5,700 nucleotides of DNA from Dehalococcoidia bacterium (GTDB lineage Bacteria > Chloroflexota > Dehalococcoidia > UBA2979): positions 1 through 5,700 of the forward strand of contig JASLOV010000277.1 in assembly GCA_030745285.1 (NCBI GenBank). The letters are read 5' to 3'. A program made the position numbers and the translations under genes. Within the stretch, counting starts at the first letter, position 1. Every line of letters starts with the position of its first letter. The notes under the pieces are model-generated. The model had not been told where the DNA came from. It was given only the letters and a program-made list of their open reading frames with translations, and made no database searches. Positions 5,235 through 5,700 of this stretch are shown here, piece after piece.

Positions 5235-5700
5235 ATGACGACCGTGGCACGGCGCCTGCTGCTGCTCGCCGCCTCCGCGGCACTCGCGCTGCTCGCCGTC
5301 GCCTGCGCGGAGCGCGAACCGGCCGCCCCCGCGCCCACGCCGGCCGTCACAGCGACGACGCCCCGGCCCGCCACCGCCACCCCAGCGGTGACGGCCGCGA
5401 CGCCGGCCGCGCCACTCAAGCTCACGGCCGCGCAGGTGCTGGACCTCATGCGCGAGGCGGTCTGCTGGAACGAGGACCCGTCGTTCGCCGCCGGCTGCCT
5501 GCCGCCGCAGGCCGAGACCGTCGAGGCGATCGAGGCGATGGGACGGTCCGGCGACCTCCGCTTCATCGCGCCGCTGATCGACATGCGCTGGCTCGCCGTC
5601 GGCTGGGCGCGCTGGGTCGACGAGGCGCTGGAGGCGCTGACCGGCCTCGTCTTGGACGACCCGCTCGACTGGTACGCGAGGGCATCGACGCAGGCGCCGG
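5235..5700 (+). CDS. Putative exported lipoprotein, 3'-truncated by window edge
   Basis: The first 155 residues are visible and the frame is still open at the window end. Signal peptide: R6-R7, a Leu/Ala-rich core (8-20), then AVAC with Cys24 as the likely lipidated residue. The -3 residue is Ala rather than the preferred Leu, so the lipobox is acceptable but not ideal. Residues 29-60 are a Thr/Pro/Ala tether. A folded domain begins near residue 61. It has Cys77 and Cys88, which could form a disulfide outside the membrane, and the helical stretch DLRFIAPLIDMRWLAVGW...ALEALTG (107-137), which resembles a HEAT-like repeat. I recall similar N-terminal segments in Chloroflexota proteins that continue into DUF3179; that is a guess until the rest is seen. 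ATG 5235 has G-rich sequence close by (GGGGG, 2 nt away; GGGGAG, 14 nt away). GTG 5244 is an alternative start 11 nt from GGGGG. The 8-nt gap to the reductase stop implies one operon. Confidence 0.75.
   Translation, partial: MTTVARRLLLLAASAALALLAVACAEREPAAPAPTPAVTATTPRPATATPAVTAATPAAPLKLTAAQVLDLMREAVCWNEDPSFAAGCLPPQAETVEAIEAMGRSGDLRFIAPLIDMRWLAVGWARWVDEALEALTGLVLDDPLDWYARASTQAP
5319..5414 (+). repeat. Low-complexity Thr/Pro/Ala tether of the lipoprotein
   Basis: Residues 29-60 consist almost only of Pro, Ala, Thr and Val. PAVTATTP (5340-5363) and PAVTAATP (5382-5405) are near-repeats, at diverged DNA sequence. This is typical of a flexible spacer between a lipid anchor and a surface-exposed domain. 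Confidence 0.75.

Noticed and set aside
3928..5283. A 451-codon antisense frame covering the whole reductase gene.
   Set aside because: The product is Ala/Arg/His-rich with no recognisable domain, and the plus-strand gene has unmistakable FAD motifs. It is a composition artefact.
1..5700. Signs of a mobile element, phage, CRISPR array, toxin-antitoxin pair, tRNA or riboswitch.
   Set aside because: I found no transposase or integrase motifs, no spaced direct repeats, no terminal inverted repeats and no cloverleaf-like segment. Every stretch over 150 bases is covered by a supported gene.

Overview
The window is high-GC DNA (about 70% by eye) with dense, well-spaced genes. Most have Shine-Dalgarno sites, third positions are almost always G or C, and there is no sign of mobile elements, CRISPR arrays, tRNA or rRNA. 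My best guess for the source is a bacterium of the Chloroflexota (Thermomicrobia or a high-GC Dehalococcoidia-like lineage). The guess rests on how the PH-domain membrane protein, the aminotransferase and the lipoprotein read to me, and it is inference from family resemblance, not a search result. High-GC actinobacteria-like lineages are not excluded.

Layout. (1) 2-1051, plus strand: the C-terminal two thirds of a major facilitator superfamily (MFS) transporter whose start lies outside the window. (2) 1030-1875, minus strand: a complete metallo-beta-lactamase (MBL) fold hydrolase, convergent with the transporter and overlapping its 3' end by 22 bp. (3) 1876-2022: a divergent control region. 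It has a good sigma-70-type promoter for the gene to the right, a weaker -10-like box for the hydrolase, and an 8-bp inverted repeat linking the two. (4) 2023-2961, plus: a complete branched-chain amino acid aminotransferase (IlvE type). (5) 3104-4000, plus: a five-helix membrane protein with a bacterial PH-like domain and a DUF1648-like C-terminus. (6) 4024-5226, plus: a geranylgeranyl-reductase-family FAD oxidoreductase that may be read from a leaderless mRNA. (7) 5235 to the window end, plus: the N-terminal part of an exported lipoprotein with a Thr/Pro/Ala-rich tether.

How the parts fit. Genes 5 to 7 are spaced 23 and 8 nt apart and look like one transcription unit, possibly with an internal promoter in front of the reductase. 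The aminotransferase is 142 nt upstream and could be a separate unit or the head of the same one. The group mixes core amino-acid metabolism (aminotransferase), isoprenoid or lipid saturation (reductase) and cell-envelope proteins (PH membrane protein, lipoprotein). No single pathway joins them all. The MFS transporter and MBL hydrolase form a separate convergent pair.

I see no clear evidence of a new defence, mobile or signalling system. The points most worth checking are the possible leaderless start at 4024, the layout of the divergent control region, and the membrane-protein/reductase/lipoprotein trio.
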